Positions 1-6,474 are shown, counted from the stretch's first letter. The stretch is DNA of 9,474 nt from Clostridiales bacterium UBA4362 (GCA_002393975.1 DGSM01000118.1:21071-30544); one strand, 5' to 3'. Made by a program: numbers and translations. The notes: a model not told the origin generated them from the letters alone.

Positions 1-461
1 GGTTTTCCAGATGTTGTAGCTGTATTTCCAGCAAATCCTGGTTCTGTATATTCAACTACTAATTCAACACTAATAGGAAGTTCTATAGCGAAAACCTTTC
101 CTTTGATTGATAAAAGTTTAACATCCATATTCTCTTTTAAGAATTTTAAACTATCTCCAATTTGATCAGCATTTAAAGGTGTTTGTTCATAAGTAGTATT
201 ATCCATAAAGTAATATAAATCACCATCATTATATAAATATTGCATTTCCTTTTTCTCAACTTCAGCTGCTGGGAATTTATCTGAAGGATTAAAAGTTTTC
301 TCTAAAACTGATCCTGTTATAACATTCTTTATTTTTGTTCTAACGAATGCACTTCCCTTTCCTGGTTTAACGTGTTGGAACTCAACTATTCTATAAACTA
401 CTCCATCCATTTCAAATGTTGTTCCATTTCTAAAATCACCTGCAGAATAAACTGTTGCCAT
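1..461 (-). CDS. efp: Elongation factor P, 3' end cut by window edge
   Basis: Translation elongation factor P binds the ribosome between the P and E sites and relieves stalling at polyproline stretches. The visible 153 codons cover the N-terminal KOW-like domain and most of the middle OB domain. The diagnostic loop HVKPGKGSAFVR is at residues 30-41, and the lysine that is post-translationally modified in this family corresponds to K35. The family is about 185 residues long, so roughly the last 30 are outside the window. The ATG at 461 follows a clear AAAGGAGA ribosome site at 468-475 and has its own promoter just upstream. It is a useful neighbour because the 782-residue protein in this window is very proline-rich, although its prolines are mostly spaced rather than in runs. 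No oddity is seen in the visible part. Confidence 0.97.
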   Translation of the reverse strand, partial: MATVYSAGDFRNGTTFEMDGVVYRIVEFQHVKPGKGSAFVRTKIKNVITGSVLEKTFNPSDKFPAAEVEKKEMQYLYNDGDLYYFMDNTTYEQTPLNADQIGDSLKFLKENMDVKLLSIKGKVFAIELPISVELVVEYTEPGFAGNTATTSGK

Positions 462-512
462 GATTTGTCTCCTTTCATTTCTATATAAAAATTTTAAATA
501 ATTATCTATAAT

Positions 513-541
513 ATTATACTATAAAAGCTTAGCAAAATCAA
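513..541 (-). promoter_or_regulatory. Sigma-A type promoter for efp
   Basis: On the minus strand a TTGATT -35 element (536-541) is followed by a 17-nt spacer and a perfect TATAAT -10 element (513-518). Transcription should start near 506, giving a leader of about 45 nt before the efp ATG at 461. The -35 element overlaps a short inverted repeat at the end of ruvX. Confidence 0.7.
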
Positions 542-551
542 TGCTTTGCTA
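530..551 (-). terminator. Weak hairpin at the ruvX stop codon, possible terminator
   Basis: The minus strand reads TAGCAAA, an 8-nt loop, then TTTGCTA: a perfect 7-bp inverted repeat whose first bases are the ruvX TAG stop. It is followed by AGCTTTTATAG, which has only a short T run. The stem has just two G-C pairs, so it is a poor intrinsic terminator at best. It also covers the efp -35 element. It could equally be a chance feature of AT-rich DNA. Confidence 0.3.
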
Positions 552-968
552 CTTTTTAGAGTTCATATATTGCTCTAAAATATAAACAGCAGCAATAGTA
601 TCTACTACATCCTTCTTTTTTCTGTTTTTAATGTTTAAATCATTCATAGTTCTGTGTGCTTCAACAGTAGTAAGTCTTTCATCAACTGAAAAGACAGGAA
701 TCGTATTAAAACGAGAGTTTAATTTATGAATAAACTCTTGTGTTAGCTTACTTCTTTCACTTTCTGTACCATCCATATTTAAAGGATTTCCAATAACAAA
801 TTTTTCAATTTCATATTGTTCTACAATTTCTGCAATTCTTCTCAATATAACCTTATCACTACCACCAGAATTAATTGTTTCTAAACCTTGTGCAGTTATT
901 CCAAGTGGATCACTTATAGCAATTCCAGTTCTTGCTTCACCATAATCTATTCCTAGAATTCTTCCCAT
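549..968 (-). CDS. ruvX: Putative pre-16S rRNA nuclease / Holliday junction resolvase-like RuvX (YqgF)
   Basis: This is an RNase H-fold nuclease of the YqgF/RuvX family, implicated in 16S rRNA 5'-end maturation and annotated historically as a Holliday junction resolvase. The 139-residue product has the family's landmarks: GIDYGEARTGIA at residues 6-17 with the first acidic residue D8, the VIGNPLNMDG strand in the middle, DERLTT, and a C-terminal KDVVDTIAAVYILEQY helix with the last catalytic aspartate. I start it at the ATG at 968, which has a GAAAGGACA ribosome site directly upstream. A longer in-frame reading begins at 1010 but lies inside a terminator hairpin and is rejected. Linkage of ruvX to ireB is conserved across Bacillota. 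No defect is seen. Confidence 0.93.
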   Translation of the reverse strand: MGRILGIDYGEARTGIAISDPLGITAQGLETINSGGSDKVILRRIAEIVEQYEIEKFVIGNPLNMDGTESERSKLTQEFIHKLNSRFNTIPVFSVDERLTTVEAHRTMNDLNIKNRKKKDVVDTIAAVYILEQYMNSKK

Positions 969-980
969 ATTGTCCTTTCT

Positions 981-1018
981 AAAATAAAAACTCACTTCTA
1001 CTTTTGGCAAAAGTGAGT
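981..1018 (-). terminator. Intrinsic terminator between ireB and ruvX
   Basis: On the minus strand ACTCACTT (1011-1018) pairs perfectly with AAGTGAGT (990-997) across a 13-nt loop, and the stem runs straight into TTTTTATTTT. A smaller alternative stem, CTTTT/AAAAG, lies within the loop region. It sits 9 nt after the ireB stop and just ahead of the ruvX ribosome site. It therefore probably ends or attenuates the upstream operon, with some read-through into ruvX, because no strong separate ruvX promoter is visible between the two genes. Confidence 0.7.
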
Positions 1019-1027
1019 CTAATAAAT

Positions 1028-1285
1028 TTATTTATTATCTTTTCCTATATATTCTTTCACCATCTTTTCAAGAAGCTCATCTCTTTCTATTCCTCTAATT
1101 AAATTACGAGCTCCATTATGGCTGGTAATATATGTTGGATCACCTGATAGAATATAACCTACGATTTGATTTATAGGATTATAACCTTTTTCTTCAAGAG
1201 CATCATATACTTTCTTAAGTATTTCCTTTGATTCCTCATTAGATTCTTTATCCATATTGAACATAAGTGTTTCATCTGTTGCCAT
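1028..1285 (-). CDS. ireB: IreB family regulatory phosphoprotein (UPF0297 / DUF965)
   Basis: This 85-residue protein belongs to the UPF0297 family. Its Enterococcus member IreB is a substrate of the PASTA-domain Ser/Thr kinase IreK and a negative regulator of cephalosporin resistance. The family core EEKGYNPINQIVGYILSGDP is intact at residues 31-50, followed by the conserved N-GARN-I-ERDELLE stretch. The N-terminal TDET motif carries T3 and T6, which match the two threonines phosphorylated in the enterococcal protein. The ATG at 1285 has a perfect AGGAGG site. The gene begins only 19 nt after the stop of the degenerate-GGDEF gene and so is probably co-transcribed with it. In many Bacillota the gene before ireB is alaS; here a signalling-type protein takes that place. 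Confidence 0.93.
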   Translation of the reverse strand: MATDETLMFNMDKESNEESKEILKKVYDALEEKGYNPINQIVGYILSGDPTYITSHNGARNLIRGIERDELLEKMVKEYIGKDNK

Positions 1286-1304
1286 TATTATTCCTCCTAA
1301 ATTT

Positions 1305-2426
1305 CTATAAAACTGTTATGTTTGCTGCATTATTAGAATCAATAAATTGCTCTAGCTTCTTAAAAGCTCCATCCAATTGTGTTCCTTTATAATAATTTGC
1401 AATTCCAATTCTAATTGTTGGGCTAACTGTAATCTCAGGTAAACTAGATCTTGGTGTTCCTCCTGCACTTAATTTATCATAGTAATCTTCTTGGGCTGGT
1501 ACGCTAATTGCTTCCATTTGTTTCTTCATGTCTTCCATAAAAGATTGTACTCCATTTGGATTAGCTCCTGAAAATACTATTGCAAATTTAGGCCCCATAT
1601 ATCTAACAAAGATATAGTCTTTTCCTAAATTATTTTTCATAAATTCAGATATTTTTGTTACTAACATATCACCAGTTTTTCTACTAATATCTTTATTAAT
1701 ATCTGGTAGATTTACAACTTTAAATATACATATTGCAGAAGTCGTATGTTGATCAATAATCTTCTTTCCTTCACCATATAGATACTCTGCTGATTTTAAT
1801 CCTGAATATAGATCATCTCTAACAATATTTTCAATAGTAGATTGATTTTGTACAGTTTTTAGCATTGTAACTATATTATTTCTAACAACTTCCAAGATAG
1901 TAGTATCAACTTTATCAAACTCATGAGGTTTACTACCCTCAATAATCCAATAACCTATATATACATTATCAACATATAGTGGGAAGAATATAGCACATTT
2001 TGCTCTTCCAAATTCTGTTTTCTGATAAGCTAATTTTTCACTTTCATTATCAACTGTTATGTATTTTGGTATAGCATTTTGAATACTATCTTTAAATACT
2101 TGTTCAGATTGAAGAGTTCTTAAAGTATCCCAATGTTTTCTATCAACATTAGATGCTCTAACTACGTAATCTGCTCCATCGAAAACTACGATTGTAGAAT
2201 ATTTTATATTGTATTTACCAATTATAATATCATTAATATTTGCTAATTTTTCATTAATTGAAGAATCTTCACTCAATGTATCCATAAATTGTTGTAATAC
2301 ATTTAATCCATTTACTCTTTCATTAAGAGTATTAAATGTATCTACTTTTTTGTGGATTTGGACATTGAGCAACAATAGCACTAATACCAATATAATAAGT
2401 GGTACTACCAAAAGCATTGTTACCAA
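1305..2426 (-). CDS. Membrane-anchored GAF protein with degenerate GGDEF domain
   Basis: The 373-residue product starts with one strong membrane helix (residues 4-20), followed by a short coiled linker and a GAF-like sensor domain at about 45-192. It ends in a domain with GGDEF-fold landmarks at about 200-373. The usual D-LTGL-N-R entry motif reads DDLYSGL (204-210). The diguanylate cyclase signature expected as RYGGDEF reads RYMGPKF (275-281), so the metal- and substrate-binding acidic residue is gone. It therefore should not make cyclic di-GMP and may be a binding or dimerisation module. The start is a TTG at 2424-2426, chosen because a GGGGAGG ribosome site lies 8 nt upstream; the next ATG (2417) would be 17 nt away. 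It lies 17 nt after the ParA-like gene and 19 nt before ireB, in one operon. Confidence 0.8.
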   Translation of the reverse strand: MVTMLLVVPLIILVLVLLLLNVQIHKKVDTFNTLNERVNGLNVLQQFMDTLSEDSSINEKLANINDIIIGKYNIKYSTIVVFDGADYVVRASNVDRKHWDTLRTLQSEQVFKDSIQNAIPKYITVDNESEKLAYQKTEFGRAKCAIFFPLYVDNVYIGYWIIEGSKPHEFDKVDTTILEVVRNNIVTMLKTVQNQSTIENIVRDDLYSGLKSAEYLYGEGKKIIDQHTTSAICIFKVVNLPDINKDISRKTGDMLVTKISEFMKNNLGKDYIFVRYMGPKFAIVFSGANPNGVQSFMEDMKKQMEAISVPAQEDYYDKLSAGGTPRSSLPEITVSPTIRIGIANYYKGTQLDGAFKKLEQFIDSNNAANITVL

Positions 2427-2434
2427 GGTTCTTT

Positions 2435-2441
2435 CCTCCCC
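2435..2441 (-). promoter_or_regulatory. Ribosome site that selects a TTG start
   Basis: GGGGAGG on the minus strand lies 8 nt before TTG (2424-2426) and immediately after the TAA stop (2444-2446) of the ParA-like gene. The spacing supports TTG initiation and suggests translational coupling between the two genes. Confidence 0.75.
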
Positions 2442-2443
2442 AT

Positions 2444-3385
2444 TTAATATTGATTATTTTTCTTCATCATATTTAAAGTATTATTTATATTAGGATCGAA
2501 CGAGTTGTTAGGATTAATAGGCACATTTTGTGTATTTTTGCCTGTTATTTTTATTTTCTTTTCCTTCTCTTTTCTAGCTCTTCTTCTAGAATTTTGATTA
2601 GAATCAATTGGATAAACCATTTCTTTCAAATGTTCTAGAGAATCTACAAAAGATTGTGTGTATCCATTTAAAGTAATTTTACATGATGCTATTTCACCAA
2701 TATATTTAATATATACTTCTTCCTCAAAAGGAATTTCTATATATCTAATATTGTCTTTATCAAATAAATCTCTTTGCAATGACATTGATGGAGCATTATA
2801 TCTAGACATACCTCCTATAATCATTCTAGTTGTAAGAGCTTTTAGTCTAACATGTTTGTTTACTATAACTCTTAACTTATTTTCATCTAGAAGATTTCTA
2901 GCCTTTAATTCACTTAAAAACTTTGTTAAAGGTTGAATTGTTAATGCATCCATTGATTGAACTAAATAAACTTCATTGCTATAAGTAAAATAATCTACAT
3001 CGGTATGAAAATCACAATCTAATAAAGCAATATCAAAGTTTTGAGATAATAAAGAAATAACATTTGCTTTATTAAAAGAATCTTCAAACTCATCTGGAGT
3101 AGCTGTAAAGATGGTTAAGCTATTCCCAACCTTTAACCCTTCTACTCTTCCATTTGATAGATTTCTTAAACTTTCTGAAGCTCTTCTAGTCAAGTTTTCA
3201 TCATTATCTGTAAACATATAATATGAATTCTTGTTTCTAGTTAAATCAACAATTGCAACATTTATATTTTGATCTGACATAAGTGTTGCTAAATTGTTAA
3301 TTATAAATGAAGTTCCATTTTTAGTAGTTCCTACAAATGAAACTATTTTTCCGTTTCCGAATCTTAGTTCATTTGCATTTATCAT
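2444..3385 (-). CDS. MinD/ParA/TadZ-like P-loop protein lacking canonical Walker A lysines
   Basis: The 313-residue product has the layout of a MinD/ParA-type NTPase. It has strand KIVSFVGT, a P-loop, helix SFIINNLATLM, strand NVAIVDL with D47 in the switch position, strand FDIALLDCD (118-125) in the Walker B position, and strand LRVIVNK (171-177). The P-loop reads GTTKNGTS (19-26) where active members have KGGVGKT. Both the signature and the general lysine align with threonine, so nucleotide hydrolysis is doubtful. CpaE/TadZ proteins of Tad pili include similarly atypical ATPases. A basic stretch, RRRARKEKEKK at 267-277, and an Asn-rich tail follow. The ATG at 3385 has no ribosome site, and the frame stays open for 32 codons further upstream to 3481, so the true start is uncertain. 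It lies between the receiver-like gene and the GAF/GGDEF gene. Confidence 0.75.
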   Translation of the reverse strand: MINANELRFGNGKIVSFVGTTKNGTSFIINNLATLMSDQNINVAIVDLTRNKNSYYMFTDNDENLTRRASESLRNLSNGRVEGLKVGNSLTIFTATPDEFEDSFNKANVISLLSQNFDIALLDCDFHTDVDYFTYSNEVYLVQSMDALTIQPLTKFLSELKARNLLDENKLRVIVNKHVRLKALTTRMIIGGMSRYNAPSMSLQRDLFDKDNIRYIEIPFEEEVYIKYIGEIASCKITLNGYTQSFVDSLEHLKEMVYPIDSNQNSRRRARKEKEKKIKITGKNTQNVPINPNNSFDPNINNTLNMMKKNNQY

Positions 3386-3470
3386 TGGTGTATCTGTTAC
3401 ATAGCTGTCGCTATTTTGGTTAAAGTTTTGATTATTTATATTATTTAGTTCGCTAATATAAGTAATCGGT

Positions 3471-5819
3471 CTATTGATTACTCAGGACTCCACTCCCGTC
3501 GTCAGCCGACTGCGAATCTGTTGTACTTCCATCTCCGTTACCCATAGGAGCTACTCCATTTGGATTTGGCATAACATTAGGTCCCATAGGTGGTTGTTGG
3601 CTGAAATTATTATTTGGCATTGGTACATTCATTGGTTGAGGTGTACCAAAGTTATTAGCTGGATGATTGTAAGTTGATGCCTGACCATAGTCTGAATTTG
3701 GCATGTAATTTGGATCAAATGCAGTATTTGGTCCTTGTGGCATTTGTGGTGCAGGTGGAACTTGATTTGGCATTGGTCCAGGTCCCATAGGTGCTGGTCC
3801 CATTGGATTAGGTCCAGGGATTTGAGTTTCCATTTGAGGTGGCACTTGTGGTCCAGCCATTGGATTTACAGGTGTTTCTACTTGTGGTTCTTCTACAACT
3901 GGTGTTGTATTAACTTCTTCAAATCCCGGTAAAGTTCCTTCATCATCTTTTTTCTCATCTTCTTCAACTGCTTCAAATCCAGGAAGTGGTCCTTCTGAAT
4001 CACTTGCATTTAAAGAATCAAAGTTAACTGTTGTATCGTTATTTTCCATAGTATTTTGTGGTGCCATTTCAGGAACTGAATCTGTTATAAATGCTTCTCC
4101 TGAATTAGTATCTGATACATATGGAGAACCTTCACTTGGTAATGTTTGCATGTCTGTTTGTGATACTTCATCCATAGAAGCTGATGAAAATTCATTACTA
4201 GCCATTCCCATTGATTCATTATCCATTCCCAAGCTAGATGTTTCAACAGTTGTACTCATATCCGGTGTACTCATATCTGGAATAGGTACTTGTGTAACCT
4301 CTGGTTGTGGTTCTGGTTCTGTTGGCATTGGGATTGATTCTGGCATTGGAGCACTTTCTTGTACAGGTGCAACTGGATTATTCATTTGTTGTTGCTCATT
4401 AGGATTTGTTCCAGGCATTGGTGGAACACCAAATGGAACTTGTCCTGGCATTTGATTATTACCTTGTACAGGAGCTCCTGGCATATTATTCATATTAGGG
4501 TCAACATTTGTGTTTGGATTAGGTTGTACTGGTTGTGGGTTCATTGGTTGACTACCTGGTACTTGCATTGGGCCTGGTTGTTGTGGCATTGGATTATTTC
4601 CAATAGGCATTTGGTTAGGCATTGGCTGAGGTCCATATCCTCCCATAGGCATTTGATTTGGCATTGGTTGTGGTACATATCCTCCCATAGGTGGTTGATT
4701 TGGCATTTGGTTACCCATTGGATTTCCCATTGGTGGCATTTGACCATATGGCATTTGTTGTCCGCCATAAGGCATTTGCTGTCCCCCATAAGGCATTTGC
4801 TGTCCATATGGATTACCATAAGGATTTTGGTTTGAATTAGGTGTAACTGCTCCGCCATAATTTTGATTCATATTTGGATTTATATTTTCATTCTCATTCA
4901 TATTTTCATTCTTCCTTTGATTATTATAAGCATCCACTGTGCTTCCACCCATGCTTGAATTATCTCCAAAATTCATACTAGATGGAATAACAACTTGGGC
5001 TGCATCCCTTCTTTTGTTTGCTCTGCTATCTGTAATATCTATTACAGTAACAGCGTCAAGAGATGTTGGTTTCTTAGGATTGTTTTCTGAATACTTCTGG
5101 TATTCACCATTTGATAATACTGTTCCGCCATTCATCAATTTTTGATATCGAGGAGAGCTACTCTCTAAAGTAGCCTTGACTGGCAGAGGCAGTACATTAA
5201 TTATCAGTCTGAGTTGTGTGTCAGTATACTGATCTGCTATGTGATCAAACGTTTGAACAATCTTTTGTTCATTATTTCCAACTTTAGCAAAATAATTAAG
5301 AATGTTTTGAACTTGTGCCTCATCTATTTCGCTATCAGTCGCTGGTGAATATGATACATCTCCACCTTCGAGTTTATAATAATTCTTTGCTTCTTTTTTA
5401 CTTCTTGGTTTACAAATTAATTCGCAGACTTTTTCAATACTTCTGTCATTTTCAACTAAAGCGTTGTATACTCCGATTCCAAATAATTTAACTAATAGTG
5501 CATCCTCTCTAGTTCTTCTGTCTGCACATATAAAAATTATTGGTATATCTTCGCCTGAATTTTTTGATGCTTCATCACTTATTTCATCTAGTTTTTCAAA
5601 AATAAACTTATCTGCTTGAGCGTAGTCATTATTTGCTAATGGCTCTAAATCTTCACCTATAACTAAAGCATCGTATGTTCTATCTCTTTGCAATTCTTTA
5701 ATAATTGCATTAAAATAATATACGCTTTTTTTAGTAATAATTTCTTTATATTTTTGTTGATATTTCTGTACAACCGATGAAGTAACACCATCGTTACTTA
5801 CTGCGAATAAAACCTTCAT
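3471..5819 (-). CDS. Atypical receiver-domain protein with long Pro/Met/Gln/Asn-rich disordered tail
   Basis: This is a 782-residue protein with no signal peptide or membrane helix, so probably cytoplasmic. Residues 1-140 look like a receiver (CheY-like) fold: strand MKVLFAVS, strand YDALVIGEDLEP (49-60), strand IPIIFICAD (92-100), and a final strand and helix around 112-136. The acidic pair after the first strand is missing, and the phosphoacceptor position four residues before P60 holds E56, so classic phosphotransfer is unlikely. CpaE/TadZ N-termini are similarly atypical. A helical segment follows at about 165-230. From about residue 300 to the end the chain is low complexity: QQMPYGG heptads, a 14-residue repeat, an acidic Ser/Thr-rich stretch (485-640) with two LPGFE motifs, then more Pro/Met/Gly. 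The ATG at 5819 has GGAGGGG overlapping the preceding stop 3 nt away. I know no characterised homologue of the whole protein. Confidence 0.8.
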   Translation of the reverse strand: MKVLFAVSNDGVTSSVVQKYQQKYKEIITKKSVYYFNAIIKELQRDRTYDALVIGEDLEPLANNDYAQADKFIFEKLDEISDEASKNSGEDIPIIFICADRRTREDALLVKLFGIGVYNALVENDRSIEKVCELICKPRSKKEAKNYYKLEGGDVSYSPATDSEIDEAQVQNILNYFAKVGNNEQKIVQTFDHIADQYTDTQLRLIINVLPLPVKATLESSSPRYQKLMNGGTVLSNGEYQKYSENNPKKPTSLDAVTVIDITDSRANKRRDAAQVVIPSSMNFGDNSSMGGSTVDAYNNQRKNENMNENENINPNMNQNYGGAVTPNSNQNPYGNPYGQQMPYGGQQMPYGGQQMPYGQMPPMGNPMGNQMPNQPPMGGYVPQPMPNQMPMGGYGPQPMPNQMPIGNNPMPQQPGPMQVPGSQPMNPQPVQPNPNTNVDPNMNNMPGAPVQGNNQMPGQVPFGVPPMPGTNPNEQQQMNNPVAPVQESAPMPESIPMPTEPEPQPEVTQVPIPDMSTPDMSTTVETSSLGMDNESMGMASNEFSSASMDEVSQTDMQTLPSEGSPYVSDTNSGEAFITDSVPEMAPQNTMENNDTTVNFDSLNASDSEGPLPGFEAVEEDEKKDDEGTLPGFEEVNTTPVVEEPQVETPVNPMAGPQVPPQMETQIPGPNPMGPAPMGPGPMPNQVPPAPQMPQGPNTAFDPNYMPNSDYGQASTYNHPANNFGTPQPMNVPMPNNNFSQQPPMGPNVMPNPNGVAPMGNGDGSTTDSQSADDGSGVLSNQ
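4615..4698. repeat. Two tandem 42-nt coding repeats
   Basis: Two head-to-tail units, 4615-4656 and 4657-4698, differ at a few positions and share the core ATATCCTCCCATAGG. In the protein they encode a 14-residue period built on MGGY-PQPMPNQMP at residues 378-405. They are an in-frame expansion inside the disordered tail of the 782-residue protein. Confidence 0.8.
4744..4811. repeat. Three tandem 21-nt coding repeats (QQMPYGG)
   Basis: Units start at 4744, 4765 and 4786 with a 20-21 nt period and core GGCATTTGCTGTCC. They encode three consecutive heptads of QQMPYGG type at about residues 337-359 of the disordered tail. The repeat keeps frame and probably arose by slippage; copy number may vary between strains. 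Confidence 0.8.
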
Positions 5820-5822
5820 TTG

Positions 5823-6407
5823 TTAGCCCCTCCAACCTTTAACTACTATAGCAAATACTAATGGTAAAACTTGGCATATTACTAATATTGTTACCATAGA
5901 TACCATAGCGTTAAAGCCTTTATCTCTATATTCTAATTGTCTGTGTCCAACGATGTATTGGTAAATCGAACTTATAGCTATTCCTAAAATACAAAATGGA
6001 ATACTATATACTCTAACTTTATTTAAAATAAATGCAACTAATCCATATGTAGCTCCACCATAAGCTGCTTGATATTCATTTAATGTTGTCAATTCATTAT
6101 TTTTTAATTCTACTAACTTACTTTTTGTGTCATCAGAAATAATTTGGTTTGTTGGCATTGCTGGTAATGCTGATGTTCCTGATTGACTTGCTGAGCTAAT
6201 TGTTCCTATTGTGCTATTTGGATCTACTCCAAGAGTTTGATATGCTGTTTGTCTAGATGCATCTGTAGGCATTATTGAATTAAGTGCATCTGACTGATTA
6301 GGGTCTTGGAGATTTACCGCAGATGTATGTGAAGTGAAATTTAGCACGATAAAAAACATAACAAAAATTGTCATCATAAGTATTAAAAATTTATTTGCTT
6401 TTTTCAT
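5823..6407 (-). CDS. Secreted/membrane protein resembling a VirB2/TrbC-type pilin subunit
   Basis: The 194-residue product has a typical signal peptide: a basic start, a hydrophobic core at 7-22, and a likely cut after SHTSA at residue 30. A Ser/Thr/Pro-rich exported segment of about 85 residues follows. Two membrane helices then lie at about 133-153 and 166-188, separated by the short polar loop GHRQLEYRDKGF. A signal peptide plus two C-terminal helices joined by a short charged loop is the layout of VirB2/TrbC pilins of type IV secretion systems. Those are usually shorter, and I see no diagnostic motif, so the family call is tentative. It could be an unrelated two-TM envelope protein. It is first in the operon behind a good promoter, with an AAGGGGA ribosome site, and ends 3 nt before the receiver-like gene. 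Confidence 0.7.
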   Translation of the reverse strand: MKKANKFLILMMTIFVMFFIVLNFTSHTSAVNLQDPNQSDALNSIMPTDASRQTAYQTLGVDPNSTIGTISSASQSGTSALPAMPTNQIISDDTKSKLVELKNNELTTLNEYQAAYGGATYGLVAFILNKVRVYSIPFCILGIAISSIYQYIVGHRQLEYRDKGFNAMVSMVTILVICQVLPLVFAIVVKGWRG

Positions 6408-6445
6408 ATATTTCCCCTTCTGAGACCGATAAATACTTCTATAAT

Positions 6446-6474
6446 ATCATACACTAAGGCAATTAAAATATCAA
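6446..6474 (-). promoter_or_regulatory. Sigma-A type promoter for the five-gene operon
   Basis: TTGATA (6469-6474), a 17-nt spacer and TATGAT (6446-6451) on the minus strand each match the consensus at five of six positions. Transcription should begin near 6439, about 32 nt before the ATG at 6407. The -35 box starts only 9 nt after the stop of the glucosaminidase gene, and no terminator fits between them, so read-through from that gene is also possible. Confidence 0.75.

Noticed and set aside
969..1010. 14-codon N-terminal extension of ruvX
   Set aside because: It lies in the terminator hairpin, and the ATG at 968 has a good ribosome site and begins exactly at the conserved family N-terminus.
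1305..1400. Internal promoter for ireB in the 3' end of the GAF/GGDEF gene
   Set aside because: A TTGATT box is present but the matching -10 is poor (ATAACA), so I do not call it.
2420..2443. Seven-codon minus-strand mini-ORF starting at the ATG at 2443
   Set aside because: It overlaps the ribosome site and TTG start of the GAF/GGDEF gene, and has no ribosome site of its own.
4615..4811. CRISPR-like or noncoding repeat array
   Set aside because: The repeats are contiguous multiples of three without spacers, in frame within a continuous coding sequence.
4541..4858. Minus-strand 105-codon frame inside the 782-residue gene
   Set aside because: It is an alternate frame of the repetitive CCN/ATG/CAA-rich tail. 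Openness follows from the codon repeat, and it has no ribosome site or recognisable domain.
2209..5145. Plus-strand open frames at 2209-2493, 2658-2936, 3474-3677, 3735-3932, 4150-4455, 4359-4835 and 4939-5145
   Set aside because: They lie opposite well-supported minus-strand genes, lack ribosome sites and have Trp/His/Ile-rich nonsense composition from the complement of Pro/Met/Gln codons.
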